Part shown: one piece after another, positions 13,358 through 33,749 of the stretch
Layout of the letters: each line of letters begins with the position of its first letter
Position numbering within the stretch: position 1 is the first letter of the stretch
Source: Cloeon dipterum
Lineage: Eukaryota > Arthropoda > Insecta > Ephemeroptera > Baetidae
NCBI RefSeq assembly: GCF_949628265.1
Contig: NC_088788.1
Coordinates: forward strand, 32,784,335-32,848,334
Direction of reading: 5' to 3'
Length of the DNA: 64,000 bases
Translations under genes and position numbers: made by a program
The notes under the pieces: generated by a model
Told to the model about the DNA's origin: nothing
Seen by the model: the letters and a program-made list of their open reading frames with translations, nothing else
Databases searched by the model: none

Positions 13358-15660
13358 GTGAGTAATTTTTTGCTCTTATACTGTACATTTTCCAACGATA
13401 ATTATGTTACAATCCTTAATATTCTTCAAAACAGTGCAATATAAATTGTTTTAAAATTTTCGAGAATAGGAAAATCAAATCCCAAGATGTTCAATTTCCT
13501 GGCCGTGCAATTTAGGAAAAACATCTCAATCTTTAATATTTCATTTTCCTTTTTTAATGTCTTGAAAATTATGTTAACGGCTTAGGCTTGTATTGAAAAC
13601 ACTCCCTCGCTAGCTGCTTTTTTTAATAAAACAGCAACACCAGTGGATCGTCTTTTTTAATATCCATCAGTCAATGAGTACGTTGGGAAAGCCGAGATCT
13701 TTCTGCTAAGCTTGCTCTTGACAACTAGCAAGTTTTTTGGCATGTCCTTCGGTCCTATCAATAACCAATAATAAAATAATGACTGGCAAAACAGGGTACT
13801 ATGCTGATAATTGCAGTATGTATATGCTGCATGTCAACAAATAAATATGAAGCTGCAATTCAGACTGGAATGGATTTTAAACAGAGACTTGACTCGTCTC
13901 TTTCTGCTCGCTTGCGTGATTTTGTTTTGAGGGACGAATTTTTGTCAAAATATGTTACAAGCAACCAAAGAAGAGTGGCTCTTTAGCATGTTCTTATACA
14001 ATTAGCGCTTTTGTGTTGTTTCATGGTACACAAGTTTTCACACGTTTTACTCATTGACCTATGCTGCAATGAAGATTTACCCTTCTCATATCAGCAGAGC
14101 TGTATCCAATTTTATCAGTTCCTCTTTGGATCAATTCAAAAAATTTAATTTTAATTTTTAATGTCTTCTTAACTTCAATAAATTTAATGTTCAAGGGTTC
14201 TCAACGCTAGTTTTGCGAAATCGTCAAATGCAGATTGCTTGGTTCCTTGACAACATACTATCTACAACAATTTCGACAGCGCGCACAACAAAAATTATCT
14301 TAAAACTTCCCCGCAGTGGCACTCTCATGCGCTGTTGTGTAGAGCACCTGCGGTGTGACTCAAACAGAGTTCATGGGATCTGATTTTGAAAGGATGAGAA
14401 ATCCAAGAATAGTATAACTGGAGTGTTTTTCTCTTGATATTGATCAAGTTCTCCATCTCCTATATTAAAGAAAATACACACCTCTATAATCTAGGCACAT
14501 TTTACCTTATCACTAAATTCCTCAATACTTTAATGCAAATAAAAGTTGTCCATGATTTGTGTTTTCTACATTTTTATTGAAATTTCTGTTTAAGTAGAGC
14601 GTTACAGGGCAACAATTAATAACCTTTTGCATTGTTGACTGTAGCGAGTACAGTACATTGAGTAATTGTTTGTGAAATTTAGCAACAGTTTGATTCTACG
14701 ATGAGCAATAATACAATCAGGAAAGAGAAACAGTTCAATTTCAGAGTTTGCCAAATTTCTTGAAAAAAAATTAACGGTTTTATTAAAAAGTTTAAAATAA
14801 AGCCGATTTTGTATAAAAATTAAAACGGAAACCTTGGAAATTCTCGAGCTTTTTCCTAATTTTTAATATATCTCAAGCAAAGGTAAAGAGGAATTTTTAC
14901 AATTTTTCTGTAAAGCTTTTCTTAAAAAAGGCATTTCATTATACCTTTCACAACGTTGATTTTTAAGCCATTTCTGCTTTCCAAAAATTGCTTTATTGCG
15001 CTTCTCAGTGCTGCGGCATGAAATTCCTTCACAGTATATACTATAACGCAGAACAAACGATTTAGTTTAGTTGGATTTAAATACAGATTGATTATGAATT
15101 TAATTCAATTAAATCTCTAGCAATAAATGTTAAAACGCAGTAATCAATAATAAAATAGTGATTGATGCAAGGAGTTTATTTATTTTTTTCCACTTGTCAT
15201 TATTCAACAGCTCACAATGTAAAATATATCAATATAGCAATTAATAGTTTGAAAAATGCAAATTAAACGTCCACAATTTTAATAATGCTTGTAGCAAGTT
15301 GAGCATATTCTTCCTGATGTGCTATATCAATTTCTGTACTCATTACCACTTTAATATCCGTGAAGAATCAGTAGTTGACATTTGATTACAATATAATATA
15401 TTCACATCAATTCCAAAAATAAAACTATATATAAATCATTTTGCACTTAAATACGTCGCACAGAAATTAAAATAAGAGTTATCACATTCTATGTCACGTA
15501 ATATTGGAAAATCTTTTAAACAAATGGAGACTGACGACCTTGGCTCTTGGAAATTTTTAAGTCTTTTCGCAAAACGAGACAAAACCAGATTGGCAAAAGT
15601 CACTTTGGACACGAGAATAATTATTGCGAGAGCAATCAGGTGATGAGAGTGTCGGGGAGC
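13358..15660. other. Non-coding, no gene seen
   Basis: AT-rich sequence without recognisable coding exons. It contains one copy (14656-14733) of a short dispersed repeat whose other copy is at 60423-60490. If the exons proposed at 13322-13357 and about 15830-16053 belong to FASN, this is one of its 5' introns. Confidence 0.4.
14656..14733 (+). repeat. Short dispersed repeat, copy 1
   Basis: About 75 bp align with 60423-60490 in the same orientation. The best block is TTGTTTGTGAAATTTAGCAA plus CAGT, followed by a looser match ending in GAGAAACAG versus GAAGAACAG. Edges are ragged and no terminal repeats or target-site duplications are evident, so the element type is unknown. Confidence 0.5.
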
Positions 15661-16053
15661 AGCAATTACTGTGACCGTCGGGTTCGTGTGCATCACGTGA
15701 AGCAGGCGAAAAAAGGGTTGTGGCGTGCGATTTTTGCTGCCGGAGAGGCTGCCTGCATGCGCCTGGTGGGTGCGCGTTCCGGCGAGCGCTGATTGGCGCT
15801 CAGGCCTCGCCTGACCCGTCTCACCACACAAATAAAGAACTCGCTGAAATTCGCGTCTTCCTTCAAGCTCTGGACGCGAGCACAGACGGGCCTGTCTACC
15901 AAAAACGCTCCGCAAACGTACTCAATCATATTCAATCAATCAACTGCAAGGGACACAAGATTTTTAGACGGAGAAAAGACAGAGCCCGCGTTGACAGAAA
16001 AGTATCTACTCGGTCTGATAAAACGCTGCATTTTGAATTATTCCGCATTTACG
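15660..16053 (+). promoter_or_regulatory. GC-rich block with an E-box and a strong splice donor: candidate distal promoter/5'UTR exon upstream of FASN
   Basis: A GC-richer island contains ATCACGTGA (15692-15700), a CACGTG E-box of the kind bound by SREBP, Mondo/Mlx, Myc and MITF factors. It ends in a consensus plus-strand donor (TTTACG|GTGAGTAC after 16053). FASN, the next plus-strand gene, has a 5'UTR splice acceptor just before its ATG, so this may be an alternative leader exon. No transcript evidence is available and the link is inferred from position. Confidence 0.3.
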
Positions 16054-16554
16054 GTGAGTACAAGTTTCAATTTGTTGTTTGTTTATAAAGATTCAATTAT
16101 TTTAACCACAGTCGATGAATTTCATATTTATTTAATTTAGATTTTTCCAATTAAGCTTTCCAAAATTTTAAATATTTTATTGATTTTGGTTTAAATTTTA
16201 TATTTTGTGGCTGCAAAACAATTCTGGAATTAATTTGGGATATTTTATACTTCAAAACTTAAAAAAAATTTTTTTGGTTGAATTCAGACATCTTTTTACA
16301 GTGGAATAAAATTATTGCCTTACATGGAAAAATTTGCTTGACAAGCAAATGGAACTTATGCTAATTAATTGTCGACGCGTCCATTAGTTGCTCCCATTGA
16401 TACAAAAGCGCCGAGTCGCACCGCATAACAATTGTACAATCATATGCATAAAATGGAATCAATCGCGTCAGCTGCCGCGACGAGCTAAAAGGCTTACTCG
16501 AGTCGCGCGTGAGACCTGCGAACCTATCGCGTCGCACGCTTTTTACTTCTCTGG

Positions 16555-16564
16555 ATCACGCCAC
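16555..16564 (+). promoter_or_regulatory. SREBP-type site (SRE) 1
   Basis: ATCACGCCAC matches the sterol regulatory element consensus ATCACNCCAC recognised by SREBP transcription factors. It is the first of three identical decamers upstream of FASN, a classical SREBP target. Function is inferred from motif and position. Confidence 0.45.
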
Positions 16565-17122
16565 TCCTCGTTTCAAAGCACAGCAGCGGCTTTCCCCGCG
16601 TCATACACAACACACAGATCGTAACCATTATTATTATACACTGCGCGAGAAAGCAAATATTGGGGCGGAAAAAGGCAAGTTAAAATGCTTATCGACGTCA
16701 GCAGTGCTGCTTTTATCGGGAGGTTTAGAAATGTTAAAAAACGCCGTTTATATCAGACTAAAATTATATTCGATTTAAAATATTGAATGGTTTTCGGATT
16801 GAAAATATATCTTACTCATCTGTAATTTTCCATGCCTGGCAGAAAAAAATAATGACAGCAAAAACGTGGCAGTAGGCCATTTATTTCTCCTTTTGGGGCC
16901 CAGTAGTAAACCTCAGCCGGTGTGAATGAACCCAGCTCTGCCTCAAATTATAGAAAATTATTCCCGGTCCATTAGAGCTACTGCTCGTCCCTCTCCATGA
17001 CAATCTACGTCTCGGCGATTCGGCATTTTTTTTCGTGTTTTCAGCGCTCGCAGAATCGGCCATTCGGCTGCTTATGGAAGTTTCTCTGTCTGTTTCCGCT
17101 GGTGATTCACTCGCTTTCGGAT

Positions 17123-17132
17123 ATCACGCCAC
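17123..17132 (+). promoter_or_regulatory. SREBP-type site (SRE) 2
   Basis: Second exact ATCACGCCAC, same strand, 568 bp downstream of the first and about 2.8 kb before the FASN ATG. It lies in another GC-richer patch (about 17020-17250). Confidence 0.45.
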
Positions 17133-17866
17133 ACGCTTGAAACCAGTCTGCCGGCGCGTTTTAAGGGACCTTGAACTTGGGATGCAGACACCGGTTGTCA
17201 AGCTGAATTTCGCAGCTCGCTATTTTCGTACCGAGCTGCACTTACACAATCGGATTGTGATGTAATTGCGTCGGCTGAACGAAAATCCCCATTGTGAAAG
17301 CTTCTTATTATTGCTCTAATCGCAGCTGTATTTACTGCATTTATGATATAATTATTGAATTCCTAGAACGCCACAATTCATTTTAAACGGATCCAATTCC
17401 ATTCCAGCTAGTCACGCTTATGACAACTAATCGTTTTGTGTTTACTACCCAATGAACATTTTTTTGTCGAAATAGGGAAATTTATCACAAAAAACTGACT
17501 GGATTATTCTTTAAACACTTAAAGCCATTAGTTTGAAACAGACATTCCTATATATAATTTTGTAGATCAGCAATTTTACAGGAATTTCTTGCGTTTACAA
17601 TAGCAATTAATTATTTTGTCTCTCAATAGCAAACTATGTAATTTTTGTGAAATATACAATGATTTGCCATTTTTAATCTTATTGCTTGTAACAACTGTTA
17701 AACTTAAACGGCAAATTCAAATTTTAATTTTAAATGGACGCCCCATTTGGATTAATTTAGTTCAAGTTTTAAGCGAACCCAATAGAGCGCCGTTGGGAAC
17801 ACCTGTTAGCGGTGGCTAGGTCAGGACGATCGATCCGGTCGGTGTGTCTGCGGTGCCAGGGCAGGG

Positions 17867-17917
17867 ATCACGCCACAAGACCAGCGAATCGAGTCGCACT
17901 GCGTCGACCACGTGGTC
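17867..17917 (+). promoter_or_regulatory. SREBP-type site 3 plus palindromic E-box
   Basis: The third exact ATCACGCCAC (17867-17876) is followed 29 bp later by a perfect 12-bp palindrome, GACCACGTGGTC (17906-17917), that contains the CACGTG E-box. SRE plus E-box is the usual layout of lipogenic enhancers, where SREBP acts with bHLH-ZIP partners such as Mondo/Mlx or USF. Located about 2 kb upstream of the FASN start codon. No in-vivo evidence. Confidence 0.5.
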
Positions 17918-19906
17918 ATCACCAGATAACTCTGCAATTAGAGTTGCTTTTGTGTGCAGACCTGGCTTATTATTATTGTTGTGCTATTCGGTCCACTTTA
18001 CTGACTGCGGCAGGCTTCAAATTACATAGCACGGAGACTTGTCTGAATCTGATCACAGCCAGAGTTACAACCTTCAAGCTTTGTGGTTACTAATTTCAAA
18101 TTAAAAATGCTATTTAAATTAAAGTGCGAGTTGCTGCGGTATCAATTACATCTTGAATTTTGTATAATTACGATAGTTTACCAGGGAGATATTATTGCGC
18201 GGTGGAAATTTAAAACGTTAAAATAAAAAACTCCTTCTATATTCTAAAAATTATTATTTTCTCAATCAATTGGGAAGTATTGCGTATAATTTTTTTCTTG
18301 AAAAAAAAACTCATCTCGCTCAGGAAACTTTCTATAGCCAAAATATTTAATATATAGACACTTTTAAATAAATATTTTTGAAAATAATTTGATGACTTGG
18401 TGCGTGAATATTTTGAAAATGTTTCCTTTCAGGTTTATTATAATTTGATTCAATGAAAAGACCCATAATTTTCCTTTTCTCATAATATAAAGTTTCCCAT
18501 TTGATGTTAACTAAAATTCTTTACACCGATTTTGTGCTCATCTTTGAGACGGTTAAAGGAACAACAGAAATTCGACGCAGTTGTTTGGCGGACGTGCGCG
18601 TTAACAGTTAGAGAATGCGATCATTATTAGGATATAATTAACGGTGCGTCTGCGAGTGCGTGCGGTGAGAAATTCATACGCAGAATTTCCGTCGATTTCT
18701 TTCGCGTCCGCTTTCTAGTTTTGACCCTTTTTGGCGCTGCAAATGCGCAGTTCGCGAAACACAGAACCTTCGCATGTTGTGTGCGTTTTGCATTAGGATT
18801 CGACTTTTTGCGTGACTCGATCTGTTTCTTACAAATCACCTTTATGCAATTACGCTGCGGTGACGCTGCACTAGCAGCAGAGTCCGTGACGCACACTCGA
18901 GCTTTGTGTCAGCACCTGAATACTCGACCAAATTACAACTTTTCGGCGTCATCTTTTTTATTTCTTTCTCCCAAGGGCAACCAAGGTGGAAAAAAGACAA
19001 AAAACAGTTCTGCTGGCCGCGATTTGAAACTTAATTTTGCATTTAAATGTCTTCGTCAGCCTGAAAAGGCAAAATAATCCGGCAGAGATCGTGATTTTGA
19101 AGCCCGACAAGCTGCACTTACTTGCCATAAATTGAGGCATACTCCTTCTTATTTTACAAGAAAAGGGAACAATAATTGAAGTGATAATTTTTTTTTAAAT
19201 GCTCTCCAAATATAATTTTGGTTTTTAATCACATCTACTTGCACTTTATAGCTTCCAAGTGTCATTTAGAATATAATGTTTCAATAAAAACTGAAAAAAA
19301 GCACTATTCTGTTTTTCGCCAGCAGTGCGTTAACAAAACTTATTACCAAATATGAAAAGTGCATTTCATCAGATTTGCGTATGAGACGTACCTTTTGACA
19401 TTGACCTTCGGGTTGGCCTAGACCTGTGTCGTTCTTCATTCGCGCTTTTATGGTCAACGACAGTTGTGCTGCGATTGCATTTTATAATTGCTCCACAATT
19501 TTATCAGATCGAACATTTCGCAAATTTCAACCTCCGCTGGGATCGGTCAAGAGGCTTTCCTTGCATGAGGTCAATCGTTGGGAAGTTTCCGCAAAAATAT
19601 TTGTCTCCAAAGATGACGCGCGAACTAGAAAAGGGAACGATAAAAGCAATTGTCAGTGGAGCTAGGAGAGTTAGTGCAAAGTCCGCGCAAAGCGAGAGCA
19701 GATGGATGATATTCGGAGTGGAGTAAGAATTTTAATTTTATATTTTGGTTTTTTAACTTTAATTTAGAGTTTAAAATTTGATATCTTTGCCAATCTGAAA
19801 TGCTGAAGAAGTATATTTATAATAAATCTTGAAATACCGTATTTTAGATCAAGTTTACTAATTGCCAAATTACTTTTGGTTTCAGAACTAGATTAAAAAA
19901 AGCACA

Positions 19907-28888
<8,982 letters not shown>

Positions 28889-28968
28889 ACTGTATTTAGT
28901 TAGATTCTTTCTCATTGACTAAAATTCTCAAGTAGAAAAGACACAGATGCTTTTAAAGTGCATTCCTA

Positions 28969-28974
28969 TTTATT
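28969..28974 (-). terminator. Candidate polyadenylation signal of the EcKL gene
   Basis: AATAAA on the minus strand (TTTATT on plus), about 155 bp past the EcKL stop. It lies inside the FASN 3'UTR, so the two convergent transcripts would overlap if it is used. Confidence 0.45.
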
Positions 28975-29054
28975 TTTATGTATTTGTAAATATTGAAACA
29001 AATTCTCTTTTATATTTTTTGTTAATTTTATAGGTTTAAGTCCCTTGCAAAAGA

Positions 29055-29060
29055 AATAAA
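29055..29060 (+). terminator. FASN polyadenylation signal
   Basis: AATAAA lies 167 bp after the FASN stop codon, the first canonical signal on this strand downstream of the gene, followed by a T-rich stretch with TTGTCT. Confidence 0.7.
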
Positions 29061-29129
29061 AAGTTGATTGAGTACCAAAACAAAGTTGTCTATATTTTCT
29101 GAGTAAAAAACAAAAAGTTATTAAGAATA

Positions 29130-31194
29130 TCACCAATAATCATGGAAACGCCTCTTTTGGAAGTCAAGGATCACATGTACAAGCCTCTCTGTTGCCTCTG
29201 GCCCTCCTAAATTCATGTTTTGCTGTTCTTGCTCTTCGGGGGAGAGCTCAATCATGGCTTCCATGTGAAAATCCTCCTTGGGCGCCATCATCAGGGGCAA
29301 GAAAAACGTGATGATTGAATATGCCAATGGGGTACATCTGAAAAATGCAAGTGAATGAAAAAAGATATAGGGACTGTGACCACTCTATCTCACCTGGCAA
29401 AATCGTTCACAAGATCCTCAAATTTTCCACCCCAAGGATCTGCAACCTTGCCCATGGCGCCCAAAGTGTGTGTCAGTTTGTCGTAGTAAATTCTTAGTAT
29501 CTTTTCCAAGCCGTCGCCTTCCAATACCGCAGGATCAATAGACATGTAGATGAACAACACCAAATCAGAACATGGCGACGCAACACGAATGGTGGCAAAG
29601 TCGATCAAGCAAGCGTCTACTGCTTTTCCATCCTGTTAACATTGAGATTTGTTTTATTATTTATGTTTATTCTCATCCAAGTCACAAGTACATTGATAGT
29701 ATAAAAATCGTACTTTTGAGAGTGGCTTAAAAATTTACCATCCAAATTATATTACGGTTCCAGTATTCTCGTACCTGGTGTTTGTAAAGAATATTGTTGC
29801 GCAGAAAGTCTCCATGGCATATAACATCTGTTTTCTTGTCGTAGGCAGTCAACAGCCTTCGTTGCATACTCAGAGCGTCCTCAAACTGCTTGTCTAGAGC
29901 GGTGACTATATCTGCACACTCTGGCCTTGAGCGCAGGGGGCCAAGCCCTCTCTGCGCGGTTGCTTTTAAAAAGCTCACGTCGAAACCATCTCCGGCTCCA
30001 TCAAAACGATTGTCCTATAAGACCAAAAAGTTTCAAATGCATTACGTTATCAGTTATTAACTATTTTTAGAGTAGTGAATTCTAAAAAAAAATTTTGAGC
30101 ACGCTTGAGATTTTATTTGTTGCACTGTGGCAACAAAAAATGAGGCAGGAACTGGATAATACAATTATTGAAACAATTCTTAGATAAATTGATATTTTGA
30201 AATTATTTGGATATATTTTGAGAGTGAAACAGTAGCAAAAATAAATGATACGACTAATGATTAATTAAATTACTGAAGCAGTTTCAAATATTTGATTTTT
30301 TCTCTCACTAAATCCACACCTTCATAGATCCAACTAGAGTTTGGTACGTCTGAGGTTCGTGTGCAGCAAGGGAGTAGCTCAGGGCGTGCATCACTGCGAT
30401 TTTCTCCATGGCCAAGCGCGCGTGGTCAAAGGACAAGTTGGCTGGAGGAGTGGCCAGGGCGAAGTTCTCCTTGGACAAATCCTCCATGACAATGGCAGCG
30501 CGTTCAGTGAGCTCCGATGCGAAGAATTTCGGCCACAAGCAGACGAGCTTGACGCCGAACTTAGAGGCCAGAGATGTGTACGCCGGCACAATTTGCGAAT
30601 ACCAAAGCGTTTCGTTGATAATTTGCAACTCGGTGTTGTGCAAGGTTCGCATCACCTCATCTTCAGGAAATATCTACAAAATTTGAAAATGTCAAGACTA
30701 TGGTTTTCCTAATTTATGGGTACATTACTAAACATTTTCAAAAAGGGTCTCTTTTAACTTTTCAAATGAGTCAAAATTAAAAAGGTTAAATGGGGTATAA
30801 TCTAAATTACTAAAATTCGTAAACATTAAAATGGAAATATAGAGCTGAAAAACAAGAAATTTTAAAATTAACAAATATTCTGGGAATTAAACGGGCTTTT
30901 AATTTGCTTTTTAGGCAAACAGGGTTTAAAATTTGACTTATTAGGCTGAGGACACGAAAACTTAATTGAGCAGTAATACATAGTACGGTTTACCTTTGCT
31001 AGCAAATGATCAGACACTTGTTGCCCATCAGTGTCAACATTCAATTTCATCTGGAAAGTGTTGGAGGCGAACCCACCATCGCCGGCATTGCCTCCCTTCT
31101 TACCACCAATTTCATATGTGACGAGTCGCGCTGTTTTGGGGTAGGCGGTGGCCAGGATTTTGGGGAGCAATGTCTTTATAATCCAAGCCTCCAT
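29130..31194 (-). CDS. EcKL family kinase (ecdysteroid 22-kinase-like, CHK-kinase fold), 413 aa
   Basis: Five exons on the minus strand: 30994-31194, 30320-30673, 29775-30014, 29394-29632, 29130-29337; phases agree at every junction and all introns are GT-AG. The protein has the aminoglycoside/choline-kinase-like fold of the arthropod EcKL family. Visible motifs are the catalytic loop HGDFLRNNILY (His about 252, Asp 254, Asn 258) and the metal-binding LIDFA (Asp about 276). Family members phosphorylate small molecules; a silkworm member phosphorylates ecdysteroids at C22, and many are linked to detoxification. The substrate cannot be told from sequence. Length is typical. The start is the ATG at 31194; the upstream GTG in frame is not used. 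The family is usually multi-gene and clustered, but only one copy is seen here. It is convergent with FASN. Confidence 0.9.
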
Positions 31195-31839
31195 TTCGCA
31201 CACTAGCGAATTTAGACTAATCTTTTACTAACTTAAGTGGACCCACAAGAATATTCTGTTGCCATTGTGCAGAAAATCTGACGTCATGACATATCTCGCT
31301 AGCGATTGGAGCCCACAAATGAATCTGGTGTGTGAACAACCTAATGTAAATCCCCTCTTCTCATTATATCAAAAGGTTTTTAGGTCTGTCATCCCCTCCA
31401 CTTTTTTGAAAGCAGTATGGCCTTCGCGAGATAACTAAATTAATTTTAAAGATAGTAATTTTCTAACAAAGTTTACAGCTAAAGGCTTCAATAAAATTAG
31501 AGAGTATAGAGCAATAGTCCATCCTAGGGTATTATACAAATATCAGCATTGATTTATAATATTATAGACCAATCTACGGTTAAACCATTTTAATACTATT
31601 TTTCAATGTGATTTATTTAAAAAGTAAAACAAATTAACAGCTATGAGGGGAAAACTATTTGAATGTCAAAAGATGCGAATTTTTAAGCTTTGTTCGTCTT
31701 TGGAAATTTTTATTTTAATCAACTCTTTTGCTGTAAATTGATTAATTTAATTTTTTTGATTTATTAATCAACTTCAAAATATTGCAACTTAAGGGTATCA
31801 AACAAAATAATTTTAAATCTTCAGTCTGGGAATATCAAT
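31195..31839. other. Intergenic between EcKL and the BANP-like gene
   Basis: About 645 bp of AT-rich sequence holding the EcKL upstream region and the BANP-like 3'UTR. A minus-strand AATAAA at 31760-31765, about 75 bp after the BANP-like stop, is its probable polyadenylation signal. No open frame of note. Confidence 0.6.
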
Positions 31840-33734
31840 CTAAATATCCTTAATATCACCCGAGTCCACCGAGTCTTCTGTGATGCCGATAATAGAGTTG
31901 GACCTTTCCATGACAATCTGCGGCGAAAACATCATGAGAAACAATTTCCTTAGAGACAAGAGAATTTTTACTCCGCTGGGAGTGACTAATGCCAGAGTTG
32001 AATGTTCACCAATCGACAATGAATCAGGATCTGTGACAAAAAGCTCGCCATTGCTGTCAGTGGCTAGAATTCCTGAGCCATCCTGAAGAGCCTAGGAGAC
32101 CTCATGAAGTTATTCAAATATTGGTTATTTGGTTAACAAGATGATTACCCAAACTGGTAGAAGCTGGTCATTTTGCACCACTTGCTGGTATTTGACAAGC
32201 TGTTCTGAAGAGGCTGTGAGGACCTTGATTGAGTCTCCATGGCCACTTTGCAAAAGCTGAAGTGTCTGCAGAAAATGTGCTAATTTAACTCCAGCAGTTT
32301 TGAAAATGAGCCTGAACTATAAATACATCTTCATCAACCAAGCTCAACTTGTTGAATGCAATGGCAATTTTTATAACAATAATCCTGAAATTTTTTTGAT
32401 TTGCATTTGAAAAAAACTGAAAATATGTTTGGTAATGATTTAATACGATAAATCACCTCAGGGTCCAAAGAAACGGAGCCACCCTCGTCGATACTACTGG
32501 TAGACACTATCACTGGATGCATATCATCATTACTGTTTTCATCTTCATCACCATCATCCCCAATTTCTCGGTGCTGTCAATTGGATGTGTCAGGGTGTGA
32601 TCACAAACTTAAAAAATAAGCAGACCTTAAAACCTCCCAAAGGCAATCCTTGAAGCTTTTTCCTCCACGCAGTTCTGCACTTTGAGTCCATATTTTGCTT
32701 AATACGACACCAGTCTTTCTCAGATATTTTGAATTTGTGTACAAGCTGACAACGAATGCCATAGATCTATACAACGAGTAAACAATTCTTCTTAAATGAT
32801 TTTCGATTGATTAAACTTAAAACTCTAATGACCTAATGCAATTTCAATATTTTTTTTTCATAATATATTGCTTCAAAACTCCAATGCCAATTAAAATGAT
32901 GTATGAAAGAAAAAACTGCCTTATTACTGTAGTTCTCGGCCCTGACAAACAGACTAATGTGTAAGTGTCTATGATTACCATCAATGGCGACAGCTGCTTC
33001 TTGCCATGTTTGCTTTTTCCAGATAAATTAGACACCGCCAGAACATCTCGAGGAAATAAATAGTCGAGCAGAACAAGCGCCATTTTCTCAGGAGTGGTGC
33101 AATAGCCATTTATGTGGATCAAGTCCCTGGAGAGGAATTGATTGAAATCTATTTTGCTCAAATAAAAAATTTAGAATACTAACGTAGGTGAAATTGGCAC
33201 TCGCACCCGACCCTCAGGATTGCTCTCATCTCCAAGCCAAGAGCCATCAGGATAGTCATCTTCTTTGTTCAACGTGATAACCTGCATCTTTGAATCAATG
33301 CTGACATTGGCCTCCACCTGTGAAGTCTGGTCACACCCTGAGTTGGCCACCAGCACTACTGGCGCACCAGCAGTCCTAATAATAATGTATCTTTATGAAA
33401 GTTTCAAGATCACAATTTTAACAATTCTATATGTTTACTCATTCTTCAACAATGCAACATCCTGCTTAATGGATTTAAGCGCGCTAAGAACCTCTTGACA
33501 GCAAGGGTGCCTCTGGCTTTGCTGAGATTTAATCGATGCTTCAATGCTACCCAATCTGCTGGAAATCAGGCTGCACGCACTTGAGACGCTTTTTAAATTT
33601 GCTTCAATTGATGAGAACTTTTCATTGACGTTGTCCCTGAGTTTGGAAATCTGACGATTACAAATTTCCATAACAGAGTGAGGCGCAGCTTCGATTTTAA
33701 TCTTCTTTATTAGTGGTGCCTGTTCATCATCCAT
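31840..33734 (-). CDS. BANP: BEN-domain DNA-binding protein, BANP/SMAR1 orthologue, 420 aa
   Basis: Minus-strand exons: 33439-33734, 33184-33375, 32979-33126, 32626-32766, 32457-32573, 32149-32265, 31840-32091; all phases match. Residues about 30-98 are heptad-rich and probably coiled coil. Residues about 160-258 form a BEN domain with hallmark stretches KKQLSPLM-IYGIRC, RIKQNMDSKCRTA and GLPLGGFK, which resemble vertebrate BANP very closely from memory of the family. An acidic linker (about 263-272) and a less conserved C-terminal part follow. BANP is a nuclear factor that binds unmethylated CGCG elements in CpG-rich promoters and activates essential genes. The start is taken as ATG 33734; a splice acceptor 15 bp upstream (exon from 33750) shows a 5'UTR intron. 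The join between 32457 and 32265 skips a 58-nt candidate exon that would shift frame. Divergent from NUDT21. Confidence 0.88.
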
Positions 33735-33749
33735 CTTAAACGAAGCAGC

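Larger units (their letters stand above)
16054..19883 (+). other. FASN upstream region; possible 5'UTR exon near 19700
   Basis: No coding gene is seen. Besides the three SRE-like sites, there are GC-richer blocks at about 16380-16600, 17020-17250, 17810-17930 and 18540-18900 that could include the true FASN promoter. A donor-like site (GTGGA|GTAAGA, after about 19722) pairs sensibly with the acceptor TTTCAG after which the FASN start exon begins (19885), suggesting a leader exon ending near 19722. The transcription start is not resolved. Confidence 0.35.

Noticed and set aside
15436..15915. 159-codon open frame on the minus strand (and overlapping plus frames to 16140)
   Set aside because: No recognisable domain; frames overlap on both strands in a GC-rich island, which is better explained as a promoter or leader exon.
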